Positions 50,141-58,794 of a DNA stretch of 64,000 nt are shown here, piece after piece. Origin of the DNA: Bariatricus massiliensis (GTDB lineage Bacteria; Bacillota; Clostridia; Lachnospirales; Lachnospiraceae); contig NZ_LT574835.1 in assembly GCF_900086725.1 (NCBI RefSeq), forward strand, positions 64,501 through 128,500. The letters run 5' to 3'. The position numbers were made by a program, and so were the translations under genes. Positions within the stretch are counted from its first letter, which is position 1; every line of letters begins with the position of its first letter. The notes under the pieces are model-generated. The model did not search any database and was not told the origin of the DNA. It saw nothing but the letters and a program-made list of their open reading frames with translations.

Positions 50141-51433
50141 TTAACAATTTACAGCATTAAACTCTCCCCCGCCTAATTCCTTCCACATTACAAGACGCTG
50201 TTTTCCTCCATATTTTATGGCTGCCGCCGCTTTTTTGCAGCCCAGCTTTTCCATATTGTAAAGGCTGTATTTGTTCTCAGGATGTACCGTGGCCATCAGA
50301 TATTTATATGGCCCGCCTTCCAGCAGCTCTTGAGCTTCGAGGAAAAGTTGGTACTGTAGCTTTCTACCGCGGAACTTCTCGGCGACCACCGCAGTCTCCA
50401 AATGTGCCACGCTGCTCATGTCTTCTTCGGAAAGCTCCAGATATGTTCCCAGATTGTCCTCTGCCTTTCCCGGAAAGCGTACAATCAAGAAAGCGGCAGG
50501 TTCTTTCGAATTTCCGCAAACATGCTCGGCCAGCAGAATGAATCCTTCTTTTTCCACATGCCGTCTGACCGTCTCCTCGTCATCCACCGCAAACCAGTCC
50601 GGGTTCGGCAGCCCGGAAACTGCCGCATCCATCATCCGCATAACCGCCGGAATATCTGCATCCTCTGCTCGGCGGAACACTATCTGCTCCTCCGGGGCCC
50701 CGTATGCGATTTCCACTAGGAATAGCCCTTGTGCCGGCGCCGTCACGGCTTCCCTCGTCCGTTCTCTGCCGTCCAGAATCTCTTTTACCTTCTCCGGTTC
50801 ATAGAATCCTCTTCCAACCCGAATCAGTATTCCCGCGATAATCCGCACCATATTGTAGAGAAATCCATTTCCCGTGACCCGGATTACAATCTCATCTCCC
50901 TGACGGTGAATCTGCAGATCCGTAATTTTGCGCACCGTAGTCTTTGCGTTCGTACGGATACAGCAAAAGGACGCAAAATCATGCTCTCCCAGAAGACAGG
51001 CCGCGCCTTCCCGCATCCGCTCTACATCCAATTCAAAACCGACAAAATAATGGTACAGCCTCTGTGTCGGTAGCTGTAATCTGCTATTGATGATGTGATA
51101 TTCATAAGTTTTCAAACTGTCCTGATAGCGGGGATGCCAGTCAAGGGGCACCTCCTCTGACTTTACAATCAGAATGTCCTTCGGCAGTCTCTGATTCAGT
51201 GCATAAGAAAAGCGCTCCGCCGGAATCCTGCTCCCGGTGTCGAACACAGCCACATTTCCAAGCGCATGAACGCCGGAATCCGTACGGCTTGCCCCAATCA
51301 CAGTGGTCTCAGTTCCGGTCAGGGCAGTGATTGCCTTATTCAAAACTTCCTCTATCGTAATCCCATTGGGCTGTATCTGCCAGCCACAATAATTCGTACC
51401 GTCATAGGCAACGGTCAGCTTGATCCGTCTCAT
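50141..51433 (-). CDS. truA: tRNA pseudouridine synthase A fused to a GNAT acetyltransferase domain
   Basis: Residues 1-245 are a complete TruA: LTVAYDGTNYCGWQ, catalytic Asp52 in ASRTDSGVHAL, and GNGFLYNMVRIIAGIL. It makes pseudouridine at tRNA positions 38-40. Residues 250-430 form a second domain: IVFRRAEDADIPAVMRMMD start, AVVAEKFRGRKLQYQLF as acetyl-CoA loop and ATVHPENKYSLYNMEKLGC at the end, all GNAT features. TruA is normally about 245-270 residues. The gene keeps its usual place after ecfT, with AAGGAGG before the ATG. Confidence 0.92.
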   Translation of the reverse strand: MRRIKLTVAYDGTNYCGWQIQPNGITIEEVLNKAITALTGTETTVIGASRTDSGVHALGNVAVFDTGSRIPAERFSYALNQRLPKDILIVKSEEVPLDWHPRYQDSLKTYEYHIINSRLQLPTQRLYHYFVGFELDVERMREGAACLLGEHDFASFCCIRTNAKTTVRKITDLQIHRQGDEIVIRVTGNGFLYNMVRIIAGILIRVGRGFYEPEKVKEILDGRERTREAVTAPAQGLFLVEIAYGAPEEQIVFRRAEDADIPAVMRMMDAAVSGLPNPDWFAVDDEETVRRHVEKEGFILLAEHVCGNSKEPAAFLIVRFPGKAEDNLGTYLELSEEDMSSVAHLETAVVAEKFRGRKLQYQLFLEAQELLEGGPYKYLMATVHPENKYSLYNMEKLGCKKAAAAIKYGGKQRLVMWKELGGGEFNAVNC

Positions 51434-51442
51434 GAAGCCTCC

Positions 51443-52267
51443 TTAAAATATCCAGATTTTAAACGGAATATACCTTCCTGCCACAAATGCAGTGATGACA
51501 TAGGCAAGCACTATCCCGTAAGCAATCCTGTCACTGCTCCTGTACACCAGCGGTTTCATCTTAGTTCTTCCCTCGCCGCCCCGGTAACAGCGGGCCTCCA
51601 TGGCCATGGCGAGGTCGTTGGCCCTGCGGAATGCCGACACAAACAAAGGTACCAGAATCGGCACCATAGCCTTTGCCTTCTGTATAATGTTGCCGCTCTC
51701 CAAATCAGCTCCCCTTGCAATTTGAGCCTTCATAATCTTATCCGTCTCCTCCAAAAGAATCGGGATGAAGCGCAGCGCAATGGACATCATCATCGCGATC
51801 TCATGTACCGGTACATTGAGCCGGTTGAGCGGCCGCAAAAGGCGCTCAATCCCGTCTGTCAGCTGATTCGGTGTGGTGGTCAGCGTCATAAGGGAAGAAC
51901 CCATGATGAGATAAATCAATCTTATCCCCATATAGACCGCCGTCCGCAGTCCCTGCTCTGTTATTTTAAACACGCCTGCATGGAAGAGAAGCTTCCCTCC
52001 CGGCGTCAGAAATAAATTAAATACAACCGTAATCATGAGCAGGATGATAATTGGTTTTAGTCCTTTCACGATGAACTTAAAAGGCACCTTGGACATCCTG
52101 ACACAAAAAAACAAAAATAAGGTAGCCAAAGCATAGCCGATGATGCTTTTAAATGTAAACAGTGAAATCAGATACAACAGTGTACTTACAATCTTAACTC
52201 TCGGATCCAGCTTATGAATTCTACTGTCCGACGGATAGTATTGTCCAATCGTAATATCTCGAATCAT
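51443..52267 (-). CDS. ecfT: ECF transporter transmembrane protein EcfT
   Basis: A 274-residue integral membrane protein with five or more helices. It contains the family's Ala-Arg-Gly signature (QIARGADLE) and the later FRRANDLAMAMEARCYRG coupling helix. It joins substrate-binding S-components to the two ATPases for vitamin uptake. It overlaps ecfA2 by 4 bp. Confidence 0.94.
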   Translation of the reverse strand: MIRDITIGQYYPSDSRIHKLDPRVKIVSTLLYLISLFTFKSIIGYALATLFLFFCVRMSKVPFKFIVKGLKPIIILLMITVVFNLFLTPGGKLLFHAGVFKITEQGLRTAVYMGIRLIYLIMGSSLMTLTTTPNQLTDGIERLLRPLNRLNVPVHEIAMMMSIALRFIPILLEETDKIMKAQIARGADLESGNIIQKAKAMVPILVPLFVSAFRRANDLAMAMEARCYRGGEGRTKMKPLVYRSSDRIAYGIVLAYVITAFVAGRYIPFKIWIF

Positions 52268-53133
52268 TTGTCCCGCTCTCCTTTGCCGCCTGATAGTGCC
52301 TTCATAATCTCGTCCGCCGCTTCCTCCACAGTAGTTGCCTCTGCAGACACAGCAAGTCCTTTCTCTTTAAGCTCGTGCATAATATAGGTGACCTGCGGTG
52401 CCGCAAGGCCTACACGTTCCAACTCTTTATAGTGTGAAAATACCCGTTTCGGGATGTCATCATACATGACCTGCCCTTGGTTCATCACGATAATCCTATC
52501 CACATATTTCGCGATATCCTCCATACTGTGTGAAACAAGAATGACTGTCATATCGCTCTGCTTATGCAGGTAGGCAATTTGATCCAGAATCTCGTCCCGC
52601 CCTTTCGGGTCAAGCCCAGCCGTAGGTTCATCCAGCACCAGCACTTTAGGCCGCATTGCGAGAACGCCCGCAATGGCCGCCCGCCGCTTCTGGCCGCCCG
52701 ACAAATCGAAGGGGGAACGGTCATAATATTTTTCTTTCAGCCCCACCAGCTGAAGGGCTTCCCGCGCGCGCACCTCGCATTCTTCATCAGACAGCCCTTG
52801 ATTCTTCGGGCCAAAGCAGACATCCTTCATCACGTCCACCTCAAATAGCTGATGCTCCGGATACTGGAATACAAGCCCTACCTGATTACGCAGTTCCTTC
52901 ATCTTATATCCGTCCGCGTAAATATTTTCCCCATTATAATACAGCACGCCGTCCGTGGCCTTTATGAGACCATTAAAGTGCTGTATAAGTGTGGATTTCC
53001 CAGACCCGGTATGACCAATGATTCCGACAAACTGTCCGTGTGGAATCTCAAGACAGATATCCTTGAGCGCATGCTTCTCGTATGCTGTCCCCTCGCTGTA
53101 TATATAATTGACATGCTCTAATTTAATTGACAT
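52264..53133 (-). CDS. ecfA2: ECF transporter ATPase EcfA2
   Basis: A 289-residue ABC ATPase with GHTGSGKSTL (Walker A), LSGGQKRRAAIAG (signature), VLVLDEPTAGLDP (Walker B) and the switch His in LVSHSMEDIAKY. The second ATPase of the group II energising module; it overlaps ecfA1 by 16 bp. Confidence 0.94.
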   Translation of the reverse strand: MSIKLEHVNYIYSEGTAYEKHALKDICLEIPHGQFVGIIGHTGSGKSTLIQHFNGLIKATDGVLYYNGENIYADGYKMKELRNQVGLVFQYPEHQLFEVDVMKDVCFGPKNQGLSDEECEVRAREALQLVGLKEKYYDRSPFDLSGGQKRRAAIAGVLAMRPKVLVLDEPTAGLDPKGRDEILDQIAYLHKQSDMTVILVSHSMEDIAKYVDRIIVMNQGQVMYDDIPKRVFSHYKELERVGLAAPQVTYIMHELKEKGLAVSAEATTVEEAADEIMKALSGGKGERDK

Positions 53134-53969
53134 AATGCTTCCACCAACTCTTCTTTTCTCAAAATGCCTGACGGGATATCAAGCCCCCGCCGCTTCAGTT
53201 CATCTGCCAGAATCGTAACCTGCGGTACATCCAGCCGATACTTTTTAAGCAGTTCCACCTGCGAAAATATTTCCCGGGGCGTCCCCTGCATAACGATATG
53301 ACCATGGTCCATGACAAAGACCTGATCTGCGTCAATCACTTCTTCCATATAATGAGTAATCAAAATGACTGTCACTTTCTCCCGCCTGCGCAGTTCCTCC
53401 ACCGTGCGGAGCACTTCCTTGCGCCCATTGGGATCCAGCATGGCTGTAGGCTCGTCCAGCACGATGCATTTCGGTCTCATGGCCACCACTCCCGCAATCG
53501 CCACCCGCTGCTTCTGCCCGCCGGAAAGCTTGTTGGGCGAGCTTTTACGATACTCTATCATACCCACCGCCTTTAAGCTCGCTTCCACCCGCTCCCAGAT
53601 TTCGTCTGTGGGAATCCCCAGATTTTCAGGGCCGAATCCTACGTCTTCTTCCACTACCGTTCCAATAATCTGGTTGTCAGGGTTTTGGAATACCATGCCC
53701 GCGCTCTGTCTGACATCCCAAAGCGTCTCCTCCTGTCTGGTATCCTTGCCGTCCACCCACATCGTTCCTTCTGTCGGCACCAATATTGCATTCATATGCT
53801 TGGCAAGCGTTGATTTACCAGAGCCATTGTGCCCTAGGATAGCGATGAACTGCCCCGGCTCTATCTTTAAATCCACTTCATCCACGGCCCGGTTCATGCC
53901 GATGACCTTGCCCTCTTCATCACGCTTTTCATACTCAAATATCAATTTTTTCGTCTTAATCATACTCAT
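53118..53969 (-). CDS. ecfA1: ECF transporter ATPase EcfA1
   Basis: A 283-residue ABC ATPase with GHNGSGKSTLAKH (Walker A), LSGGQKQRVAIAG (signature), CIVLDEPTAMLDP (Walker B) and LITHYMEEV. It is first in the ecfA1-ecfA2-ecfT-truA transcript. The FMN riboswitch at 54084-54258 lies just upstream, so vitamin B2 status appears to control the shared energising module. Confidence 0.94.
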   Translation of the reverse strand: MSMIKTKKLIFEYEKRDEEGKVIGMNRAVDEVDLKIEPGQFIAILGHNGSGKSTLAKHMNAILVPTEGTMWVDGKDTRQEETLWDVRQSAGMVFQNPDNQIIGTVVEEDVGFGPENLGIPTDEIWERVEASLKAVGMIEYRKSSPNKLSGGQKQRVAIAGVVAMRPKCIVLDEPTAMLDPNGRKEVLRTVEELRRREKVTVILITHYMEEVIDADQVFVMDHGHIVMQGTPREIFSQVELLKKYRLDVPQVTILADELKRRGLDIPSGILRKEELVEALCQLN

Positions 53970-53999
53970 GTCTGTTCCTCACAATTCGATAAGTAAAAC

Positions 54000-54029
54000 G
54001 CACCTGAAAAACCGAAGTCTCTCAGGTGC
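54000..54029 (-). terminator. Hairpin of the FMN riboswitch expression platform
   Basis: GCACCTGA pairs with TCAGGTGC around a loop, between the FMN aptamer and ecfA1. It is followed by GTTTTAC, a short T run, so it may be the terminator of the switch or an anti-terminator partner. Confidence 0.55.
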
Positions 54030-54083
54030 AAAATCATCCGCAGGACTAAACATAGTATCTCTGCCGTCCTTTTATTTCATGCA

Positions 54084-54258
54084 TCTTCTTCCATCCAGAC
54101 TTTACTGTTGGTTCCGGAATCCTCTGTCACAATATCTTCCCTGATAGAGGAAAATAAAGAGAGTCACCAAATCTGCGCCTTGCGCTTGCGGACTTTACCG
54201 CCAGTCGGGAATCCCGTTTGCCAGACCTGATATCTGGAACGTCACCCTGCCCCGAAGA
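54084..54258 (-). promoter_or_regulatory. FMN riboswitch (RFN element)
   Basis: On the minus strand the conserved RFN pieces appear in order: TCTTCGGGGCAGGGTG, ATTCCCGACTGGCGGTAAAG, AGTCCGCAAGCGC, GATTTGGTGA, ATTCCGGAACCAACAGTAAAG and GTCTGGATGGAAGAAGA. It binds FMN and usually shuts off riboflavin synthesis or RibU. Here the first downstream gene is ecfA1. Confidence 0.95.
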
Positions 54259-54326
54259 CTTTTTATATTCTTTTAAGCAATTATAACTCGTTATGCCCTA
54301 TTATACAAATAATATTTTTTGCATAT

Positions 54327-55205
54327 TTAATTTTTTGTGCTGTAGTACAGCTCTTTTACTGGATATACCTCTTCATCCACAGCCGCTTCCAGCCTGAGAA
54401 GCTGCCTCTCCTCCTGCCACGAGACCCTGCTGGCCCTGCCGGGAAGATAGATAGTTTCATGATAATTAGCCCCGTACTCTATCAGGCAGTCCCCGCCCTC
54501 TGTGTGGCACAACATCCACGCACATTGCTTCTTTGTATGAAAAAATAACCGTCGAGAAGACACCTCGTATTTTCCCCAATGATAGTCCGTTATCTTCTCC
54601 CCCAGACGAAACGCCGCCTCGCTGTAACTGTAGAGCGCATGATCATCATGAAGAAGATGCTCCGGTCTGGGATGTTCCTTCATCCTCTGGGAAAAAGTAA
54701 ATTCTTCTTCCAATCCCAGCGCCATATTCAAAAATGGAAGAAACAGATACTGCACCGCCTGATTATAAGGAAGCTCCGCTCTTTTCATCTGCCCGTTCTC
54801 CCGATAGAAGAAGCGGTATTCACAGTTGAGCATATATTCTAAATCTTGAATGTAGACGATATCCTTAGCCGAAAAAGATATTTGGCAGATTTTCCCATTC
54901 TTCTCAGGCTTAAGCAGTATGATTCTGCCGTCAAAATGTATCCCCAGATACTCGTAGGAATCACGCTCGTAACCTTTGGACGGAACCCAGACCATAGCCG
55001 AAAGCGGCATCCCCTGTTCTCTCAAAGAATCTGTGAAGCCGCGGTAATATTCCGGCACTTCCTCCCATGACCAAATTTTTTTAGGCCACTCCCGCAAGGT
55101 TGCCCCATAGTCTATGATTTCCTGCTGATTTTTTAAGCGTCCCATCCGCGAACTCCTTCTCGTATACTGACTCTCATAATAGTCCCGATGCCATTCCGCT
55201 GTCAA
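54327..55205 (-). CDS. Hypothetical protein (about 290 aa)
   Basis: A soluble-looking protein rich in aromatic residues (HRDYYESQYTRRSSRMGRLK, then VWVPSKGYERDSYEYLG and a C-terminal YPVKELYYSTKN). No catalytic motif or named domain is recognised. It has no hydrophobic segment. It lies alone between the FMN riboswitch and the aminopeptidase. An internal ATG (MGRLKNQQEI) is an alternative start. Confidence 0.65.
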   Translation of the reverse strand: MTAEWHRDYYESQYTRRSSRMGRLKNQQEIIDYGATLREWPKKIWSWEEVPEYYRGFTDSLREQGMPLSAMVWVPSKGYERDSYEYLGIHFDGRIILLKPEKNGKICQISFSAKDIVYIQDLEYMLNCEYRFFYRENGQMKRAELPYNQAVQYLFLPFLNMALGLEEEFTFSQRMKEHPRPEHLLHDDHALYSYSEAAFRLGEKITDYHWGKYEVSSRRLFFHTKKQCAWMLCHTEGGDCLIEYGANYHETIYLPGRASRVSWQEERQLLRLEAAVDEEVYPVKELYYSTKN

Positions 55206-55263
55206 GAGATTCCGTTTAATATAGCCTTTGAATTCGCTGAATTTCTAAATATCTGTCATCATA

Positions 55264-55297
55264 AAAGAGAGACCAAATCTCTTGATTTGCTCTCTCC
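55264..55297 (-). terminator. Terminator behind the aminopeptidase
   Basis: GAGAGACCAAATC and GATTTGCTCTCTC pair with one mismatch around TCTT, with a short T tract on the minus strand. Confidence 0.6.
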
Positions 55298-55341
55298 TTC
55301 TATAAATATATATACAATATTTTGCGGTATTGTACCGTGCG

Positions 55342-56727
55342 TTATGCTCCTTCTTCCCAAAAACTTCTATATGCCTTTACCGTCATATAAATATCCGGCT
55401 TGCTCGTAAGCTCATATGGTGCATGCATACTAAGTACCGGAACTCCCACATCTACCACATTCATATTATGATTTGCCATGACGTAGGCAATCGTTCCGCC
55501 TCCGCCCTGATCGCATTTCCCCAGCTCTGCCGTCTGCCACACAATATGATTTTCATGAAATATTCTTCTGATATAACCTAGATATTCTGCATTGGCATCG
55601 TTTGCCCCTTCCTTTCCATTTGCCCCGGTATATTTAACAATAGAAATTCCATGTCCTATCACAGCCGCATTCTGTCTCTCCAGAATTTCGGGATGGGTCG
55701 GGTCCATTGCAGCCGCCACGTCTGCAGATAATACATTACTCTTTGTAAGAAGCCTTCCAAGACGCACATCACAGTATTTTTCATTCTCCTTGAACAGAAG
55801 CTCCGTGAGTACGTTCTCGAAAAATCGAGAATGCATGCCGGTTGCTCCGACATTTCCTATTTCTTCTTTATCCACGAAAAACGCAACTGCTGTTTTTCTA
55901 TTATTATTAACATTCAATATAGCCTCTAACGCTGTGAAAGCACACACTTTATCATCCTGCCCATAAGCCGCCACCATACTTCTGTCAAATCCCACATCTC
56001 TTGCCTTTCCGGCGGGCACAGCCTGAAGTTCGGCAGACAGAAAATCCTCTTCGCAAATCCCATATTTTTTGTTAAGAATATTCAATACCTGTCTTTTAAA
56101 TCTATTATCCTTCCCATCTGCCGGAAGACTTCCTACAATCAAATTCATATCTTCACCCGTGACAGCCTGCTCCAGAGATTTTATATTCTGGTCTTTTCCA
56201 AGATGGGGCAGAATATCTGAAACATAAAATACCGGATCGTCCTCCTCATCACCAATCGCTATCTCCAGCTTCTCCCCCCTGCCGGTAATCACAACCCCGT
56301 ATAATGCAAGCGGCAAAGCAACCCACTGGTATTTTCTCAGCAGCCCATAGTAATGCGTTTTCATAAGCGCCATACCATCCCCTTCATACAGCGGATTTTG
56401 TTTTATGTCCAGTCTGGGAGAATCCAAATGACATCCGACCACATTGACCCCTTCCTCAAGGCTCTCCTCTCCGATAACGGCCAGTATCACATTCTTTCCA
56501 CGATTCTCACAATATATCTTCCTTCCTGCTTTCAGCGCTCCTGCCTCTTCTAAGGAGACGAACCCATGTTTTTTTGCTTCTTCAATAATCGCCTTTACAC
56601 CGAACCTCTCTGTCTTCGCAGCGTCCATAAAACTCTTGAATTTTTCTCCAAGTGTAAATACCTCAGCTTTTTCATCCGCTCCAAGCTGTTCCCATACATT
56701 TCTTTTTATGTATAAACCATCATCCAT
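55342..56727 (-). CDS. M18 family aminopeptidase
   Basis: A 461-residue zinc aminopeptidase. The M18 features are NVVGCHLDSPRLDIKQNPLY with His and Asp ligands, FFVDKEEIGNVGATG with the catalytic Glu pair, DVAAAMDPTHPE and a late DVGVPVLSMHAPYE with the last His ligand. It trims neutral or acidic N-terminal residues from peptides in the cytoplasm. I used the ATG at 56727 behind AGGAGGCG; the open frame begins 20 codons earlier inside the DUF819 gene. Confidence 0.93.
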   Translation of the reverse strand: MDDGLYIKRNVWEQLGADEKAEVFTLGEKFKSFMDAAKTERFGVKAIIEEAKKHGFVSLEEAGALKAGRKIYCENRGKNVILAVIGEESLEEGVNVVGCHLDSPRLDIKQNPLYEGDGMALMKTHYYGLLRKYQWVALPLALYGVVITGRGEKLEIAIGDEEDDPVFYVSDILPHLGKDQNIKSLEQAVTGEDMNLIVGSLPADGKDNRFKRQVLNILNKKYGICEEDFLSAELQAVPAGKARDVGFDRSMVAAYGQDDKVCAFTALEAILNVNNNRKTAVAFFVDKEEIGNVGATGMHSRFFENVLTELLFKENEKYCDVRLGRLLTKSNVLSADVAAAMDPTHPEILERQNAAVIGHGISIVKYTGANGKEGANDANAEYLGYIRRIFHENHIVWQTAELGKCDQGGGGTIAYVMANHNMNVVDVGVPVLSMHAPYELTSKPDIYMTVKAYRSFWEEGA

Positions 56728-56746
56728 CTTTACGCCTCCTGTCAGT

Positions 56747-57904
56747 CTACAAAATCGCCTGTAGTAAGTAGGCAATACCAATTCCAAGATAATTACCTAC
56801 CGCATGTCCAATCACTCCTAAAATCACCGATATCCCTATCAGGCTCTTCCACTGTGCACCTGCTGCCACCAGTGCAGATGTGGGGCCATCCCAAATCGCA
56901 GCTACGATAGCGCACACTACATACTCATATTCGATTTTGAACAACCTGCACAGTAACAGATGTATCACAAAACTGCTTCCACAGATTAAGAAACACAAAA
57001 GCGCAATATTAACTGCTGATTGAAGCAGCACAGGTATGCTGACCATGAATCCGATTATGACCAGATAATATAATGCAAAGAACATGCCCAAATCCATGCT
57101 TCCCTTTATCTCTTTGACCGGTTTGAACTGTGCCGCGATAATGGCCAATGTAGTTACACATAATACGGTAACTGCCTCTGATATGGATTCTGGTACAAAG
57201 GAGCCAAGAAAACGGGAAATCTCACAGATAAGTAATGAAAGCGCAATGCTTTTCGCCACATCAAGTACGCTCCACTCTTTATCTCCCATCAATTCCTTTT
57301 CATCACCCTGCTCCAGCTTTTCCTTCGGAAGCGTGTAAGGCCAATGCTTCTGAAGCCACTTCGATTTTTTATAGAATGCAGGCATACTAAATAAGATAAG
57401 AACCATCGGCATACCGATTGCATAGTCTGCAGCATTTGCCGCCGCCAAAGTATTACTGGATGCTTTTAAAGCATAACCGATTGCTGTCAAGTTTGCACTG
57501 CCTCCCGTGTAAGAGCCCACATACATCCCGGAAAGTTTCCATCCTTCTTCTACACTTCCGCCAAGAATAAGACCGCCAAGTATAGCGCCTATAGAAATGG
57601 CGACGCATGCCAGTATCATGGCGAGAAGTGGTTTCCTTGATAGCTTCATCATCGCTTTAAAGTCCACGTTTAAAAGCATCATAACTATTGATACATAGAC
57701 TGTATAACTCATAATAGAGTCGTAAACCGGAGCCGAGCTGGGAACAATTTTCAGATTGACTAATAGTATCCCTATCAACACTGCGGTGACCGGTGAGCCC
57801 ATCGATTTAAATACGGGCAATTTTTGACTTGCAAAGATCGAGAAAGCTACAATAATCGAGATAATTGTCAGCAATACTCCCTCTGACTGAAACAATGCTT
57901 CCAT
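56747..57904 (-). CDS. DUF819 family membrane protein (YjcL-like)
   Basis: A 385-residue protein of about eleven membrane segments with the DUF819 signature GSYTGGSANLTAIGYAL and AIWDGPTSALVAAG near the C-terminus. The family is thought to be a transporter related to CitMHS-like carriers, but no substrate is proven. It follows the isochorismatase-like gene by 18 bp and precedes the aminopeptidase, so the three probably form one operon. Confidence 0.88.
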   Translation of the reverse strand: MEALFQSEGVLLTIISIIVAFSIFASQKLPVFKSMGSPVTAVLIGILLVNLKIVPSSAPVYDSIMSYTVYVSIVMMLLNVDFKAMMKLSRKPLLAMILACVAISIGAILGGLILGGSVEEGWKLSGMYVGSYTGGSANLTAIGYALKASSNTLAAANAADYAIGMPMVLILFSMPAFYKKSKWLQKHWPYTLPKEKLEQGDEKELMGDKEWSVLDVAKSIALSLLICEISRFLGSFVPESISEAVTVLCVTTLAIIAAQFKPVKEIKGSMDLGMFFALYYLVIIGFMVSIPVLLQSAVNIALLCFLICGSSFVIHLLLCRLFKIEYEYVVCAIVAAIWDGPTSALVAAGAQWKSLIGISVILGVIGHAVGNYLGIGIAYLLQAIL

Positions 57905-57922
57905 TTATTTTCCTCCTTTTCC

Positions 57923-58603
57923 TCAATTGATCGCATCCAACAATTCGTCCGTATTTATGACATGACAATATATATTGTTGAGCGCAGTCAGTTCATTGTC
58001 CTGCAGCTCCTGTGTCGCCGCCATACAGGCGTCCTCGATGAGCCACACTTTAAAACTCTCATCCGCAAGGCTTCTAACGGTTCCCGACACACACTGGTCC
58101 GTCAGGACACCGGTTACGACCACTGTATCAATTCCCATATTAGTCAGTGTCAGACGAAGATTTGTGCCGGTCAGAACACTGTCCGTTGTCTTCGTAACCA
58201 CTATCTCATCCTCCGCTGGTGTCAATTCCGGTATAATCTCCGTACGTTTGTCTCCCGGAAGCAGTAGCAATTCATTATATCCGGTAGCCTTTTGATCAAT
58301 AGACCTATCCATGCCATTCTTCTTCTGCCCTTGGATTTTCGCAAAGCAGACCTCCATGTCTTTTTTTCGAAAACATTCTAATATTTTCACATTATTAGGT
58401 ATTACCCGGCTGTCAATAATTTGATAGAACGGCTCCCACCTTTCTCTCTCTCTGTCAACCCCCCTTACAGTATCCGGTCTAGACACAAATGCATGCTGCA
58501 TATCGACAATCAGCAACGCTGTTTTCTTTTTGTCGATTATGATTTGTTCCATATCCAAATCATTTTCATAATAAAATGAAAGATATCTATCATTTACTCT
58601 CAT
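57923..58603 (-). CDS. Isochorismatase-family cysteine hydrolase
   Basis: A 226-residue protein with the fold's markers: TALLIVDMQHAFVSRP (catalytic Asp), TKTTDSVLTGTNLRLTL (Lys region reduced to EIVVTKT) and VVVTGVLTDQCVSGTVR with the nucleophile Cys, plus EDACMAATQE. Such enzymes hydrolyse isochorismate, nicotinamide, carbamoyl-amino acids or biuret-type amides. The substrate here is open; the neighbouring transporter and aminopeptidase suggest peptide or amide breakdown. Start at 58603 after AGGAGGG. Confidence 0.88.
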   Translation of the reverse strand: MRVNDRYLSFYYENDLDMEQIIIDKKKTALLIVDMQHAFVSRPDTVRGVDRERERWEPFYQIIDSRVIPNNVKILECFRKKDMEVCFAKIQGQKKNGMDRSIDQKATGYNELLLLPGDKRTEIIPELTPAEDEIVVTKTTDSVLTGTNLRLTLTNMGIDTVVVTGVLTDQCVSGTVRSLADESFKVWLIEDACMAATQELQDNELTALNNIYCHVINTDELLDAIN

Positions 58604-58727
58604 AACAATCCCTCCTTCTGCCATCATTATATTAAATTAAATTTTCGTCTTCTATAGTCTCTAACCGACACATAAAATTTTGCAAAATTTATCTTAACAA
58701 AAGACAAATTATTCTTAATTTCCTGTA

Positions 58728-58756
58728 TAGACTTTTCATTTTTTATGCTTTATAAT
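58728..58756 (+). promoter_or_regulatory. Promoter of the AraC-type regulator and PocR kinase
   Basis: TAGACT, a 17-base spacer and a perfect TATAAT read towards the gene at 58795. The divergent isochorismatase gene starts 125 bp to the left, so the intergenic region may also hold its control site. Confidence 0.65.
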
Positions 58757-58794
58757 TAAAAAGATAAAATTATCAGTATAATAAAGGATGAAAT

